64,000 nt of DNA from Nereocystis luetkeana (Eukaryota > Sar > Phaeophyceae > Laminariales > Laminariaceae): the NCBI GenBank assembly GCA_031213475.1, contig JARUPZ010000026.1:6245785-6309784 (forward strand), written 5' to 3'. A model generated the notes under the pieces. It worked only from the letters and a program-made list of their open reading frames with translations. It was not told the origin of the DNA and searched no databases. Below, in pieces: positions 61,765 through 64,000 of this stretch. Within the stretch, counting starts at the first letter, position 1; every line of letters begins with the position of its first letter. A program made the position numbers and the translations under genes.

Positions 61765-61950
61765 CCAGGGGGGGAGAGTGTTTTGAGGCTTTGATTGGGT
61801 CGGCGATTGGTCAACCTTTTACCTTTTAGCCCAACGGACTAAGACCTTAACAAATGGGTCCTGCCGACGACGCCATTTGTTAAGGCCTTAGTCCGTTGGG
61901 CTGAAGGTAAAAGGTTAACCAATCGCCGATCCAATATAAGCCTCCTAACA
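61765..61950. mobile_element. Inverted pair of short LTRs around a tRNA-Ser 3' end
   Basis: Purine tract AGGGGGGGAGAG, then LTR 61779-61852 (TGTTTTGAGGC ... CCTTAACA), AATGG, GTCCTGCCGACGACGCCA (61858-61875), TT, and the same LTR inverted (61878-61950). The whole is a near-perfect palindrome arm pair with the primer site in the loop. Confidence 0.8.
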
Positions 61951-61984
61951 ATCTTAACACTTACTTCCCTGATATATCTGGCAA

Positions 61985-62615
61985 TTCCTCACTGATCAGG
62001 CAGACATTGCTTATTGCACCAAGCGCGAAGGGAAGAATTAGGTATTAGGTAAGTCGCATGAAGTGCTATTAATAGCTGCACCCTGTAGCACTAAGAACCG
62101 CCGAATCGACAAATCGGAAAAATGGGAACGAGGCCTAAAATGAGAACCAAGCCGTATCTCCAGAACCATGTGGTGTATCAGAGAACCAAAATGATCCTGC
62201 GAAACCCCTTGGCCAGCCCTGTGAGAGGAGCTCGTCAGAACGGTCATGCTCCATCTCGTGCCTTCGGGTGGGCGCAAAAAGCGATATACGCTGGCTCTAT
62301 TGTGATTTCTCTAGATGCTGGCTACCGCGGCGATGCCGAGGACTTCCAGCCTGAGCGACAGCTCATTCGAAGGCTGCTGTACAGCCCCACAGGACTGTCA
62401 ACGTTTTTTCTTGGAGTTGTACACAATTGGTTTGCTTTCTAAAAAAAACCGTCCGTTCCCATTTTTTGTTTCGTTCCCATTTTTCCGTTTTGTCTGTTCC
62501 GATGAGGCGGCGGACTTTCTTGCGTATGAATGACAGCGCCGAATTGATCTGTTCTGTGGTGTACCAGGTACTCAGTATCATGCGTGGCAGTAGTCGTATG
62601 GCCATAGAGGGGGTT
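61985..62615 (-). mobile_element. Family B copy (minus strand) split by the family H element
   Basis: The right part at 62497-62615 (GAGGCGGCGGACTTTC; ATGAATGACAGCGCCG) and the left part at 61985-62105 (CAGGCAGACATTGC; GTCGCATGAAGTGC; AAGAACCGCC) are one element interrupted at 62106. Confidence 0.7.
62106..62496. mobile_element. Family H TIR element, second copy
   Basis: 391 bp, ends CGACAAATCGGAAAAATGG and the reverse of CAGACAAAACGG. Inverse orientation to the copy at 60494-60887. The frame AKPYLQNHV-like through GWAQKAIYAGSIV is shared by both but has no known domain. Confidence 0.85.
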
Positions 62616-63031
62616 CATAATGTGACGTTCGCTTTTGCTTTTTTCGTGCTCCCCTGGGTATCTACATGAGTTTCGACGAAATCCTCGATCTCACAGCTAG
62701 CTGTCGTTTATAAATTTCGTAAGAATAGATGTCTTACATACCTGGTACCAAGTATATGGATATATGTGGGTATATGGGCATGCGTATACTGTATTATATT
62801 TGTGTTGCACACTGTGATTCGTTGTACGCGTAGGCCATGGGGTTGTTCACCTACCTGGTACAAATTTTCTCAGTAACTTTGGTTTTGGGGGGAGGCGTTC
62901 ATGGAGCTCTTCAGGCCAGGAGGTTCAGAAAAAATAGGTCCTATACTATACCCTGCACGACGAAAGTGCCTGGTACTGGTGCCAGATCCTCTGTCCCAGT
63001 ATACAAGAACTGGCGTCACACTGCTTGTTGG

Positions 63032-63131
63032 TCCTTTTTTTAGAAGTCCCGTTTTTTTGGGGACAAACCACTCAAATTCTAAGTAACTTGTCCTCAAAAG
63101 ACGGGACTGTGGTCCTAAAAAAAAAGGTTAA
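63032..63131. mobile_element. Family G MITE copy 4
   Basis: TCCCGTTTTTTTGGGGACAA / TTGTCCTCAAAAGACGGGAC with outer GGTCCTAAAA...GGTTAA. Confidence 0.7.
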
Positions 63132-63194
63132 ACCAAACGTTGCGCATTATATTTCGGGACAGAGTGATACAGGGCAAGACACGCGTCTATTACA

Positions 63195-63310
63195 AGCCTT
63201 GCCGTCCGACAAAATGAATGTGCTGGCAGCATGATGAGAGCTTCAAAACGATCGACCACTCGTGCATCATCATCCATCAGAAGAGAGAAAACAACGACCA
63301 AGGAATCCCG
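63195..63310 (-). repeat. Family D fragment (minus strand), diverged
   Basis: CTTGCCGTCCGACAAAATG, GCTTCAAAACGATCGACCAC, AGAAGAGAGAAAACAACG. Confidence 0.5.
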
Positions 63311-63359
63311 CAAAGGAAAATAATCCTGCTTTATGAACGCATACAGTACGTGCATACAG

Positions 63360-63468
63360 TATTACGGGGGACCATAGTTAATAGGACCTAATATTGTTAG
63401 TGAAAATGGTTAAATATATAGGTTTTTATGTATACCATAGGTCCTATTAACTATGGTCCACCGTAATA
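63360..63468. mobile_element. Family A MITE copy 18
   Basis: Arms TTACGGGGGACCATAGTTAA and TTAACTATGGTCCACCGTAA. Confidence 0.92.
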
Positions 63469-63469
63469 G

Positions 63470-64000
63470 TAGTCTAACTCTACTACAGCCTACCCAGTCT
63501 GGGCCTGCTTCCGGCTTAACATCGACGCACCCCACCTGCCGCCCTTGCTCCACCCTTTTCCTTGTTGTGACGTACATGCTCATCCACCTTCCAATATACT
63601 TGTAAGTAGCAGCCAAACCCCGTTGCCTTGTCGATCGTTTCCCCAAGTTTCTCGCTTTTGTTTTCCGTCAAGTGGCCCCTAACAATTCACTCGGAGCACG
63701 GCCATGATAGATATCGATAGCCACGCGCGTGCGAAAGATATGTAGCCGGCAGCACAGACAGCCAGCCTTCGCCAAACCCCGCACCTTCTGGGGTGCCGTG
63801 TGCGTTAAACATCACGGCGATTTTACCTGAAAGTTCGTCTTTCACGGCATTCCGGGCCCAGTTGTGTTTAATTTGTACCTGGCATAATAAGTCTTCTCCC
63901 AACCCAAACGAAGAGTTTTGGTTTCCCTTGGTTTCTTCTTCTTCTCTGGAAATATTCATAATGAGTGATCTACGTTGATACTCCTGCTGCAAATTGCCGG
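63470..64000. other. No gene recognised; family D fragment at the right edge
   Basis: 63900-64000 has the family D signature (TGGTTTCTTC, CATAATGAGTGATC, CTACGTTGATACTCC). 63470-63895 is unassigned. Confidence 0.4.

Noticed and set aside
7434..63468. Regularly recurring ~110-bp repeats as a CRISPR array
   Set aside because: Copies are kilobases apart, have inverted-repeat ends flanked by TA, and the genome is eukaryotic; they are MITEs.

Overview
This window is nuclear DNA of an intron-rich eukaryote. GT-AG introns interrupt conserved protein domains, and LINE, SINE, MITE and LTR-type elements are dense. The best guess is a stramenopile, probably a brown alga: the reverse-transcriptase fragments and the intron/repeat style look brown-algal from memory. 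That is inference, not proof.

Nearly all of 1-50601 (+ strand) appears to be one giant gene, cut at the left edge. I placed about 27 exons by splice sites, codon phase and protein motifs. Together they give roughly 2,050 codons (about 6.1 kb, 12 % of the locus). Order: an N-terminal part with a DOMON domain (exons up to 5094; the first four are weak), a cytochrome b561-like membrane core (7591-13547), a cytochrome b5 domain with HPGG (17899-19445), then an FNR-type flavin reductase (FAD part 26348-30742, NAD(P) part 32933-50601). The stop codon is at 50599-50601. Read as a pathway, NAD(P)H in the cytosol would reduce FAD, then b5 heme, then b561 heme in the membrane, then an extracytoplasmic DOMON domain: a transmembrane electron wire in one polypeptide. 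Long low-complexity stretches (poly-Gly, Asn, Ser, Glu/Arg) are inserted inside the reductase fold.

The introns are mainly mobile DNA: 18 copies of a ~110-bp hairpin MITE (family A); a SINE-like family B and the 3' end of a LINE (family C) that both end in GAGTAC followed by a poly(C) tail; a second LINE with an (AAT)n tail (family D); smaller MITE families E, F and G; two tiny LTR elements (TRIM-like) in one intron; and many micro- and minisatellites. In several introns the splice-junction sequence itself has been duplicated, leaving decoy splice sites.

50602-64000 carries no gene I can support. It holds more family A, B and C copies, a tandemly duplicated unknown repeat (55.2-57.4 kb), a degraded LINE on the minus strand (59.1-61.3 kb) with a 394-bp TIR element inserted in it, a 276-bp LTR joined to a complete copy of a tRNA-Ser including CCA, and a head-to-head LTR/primer-site palindrome.
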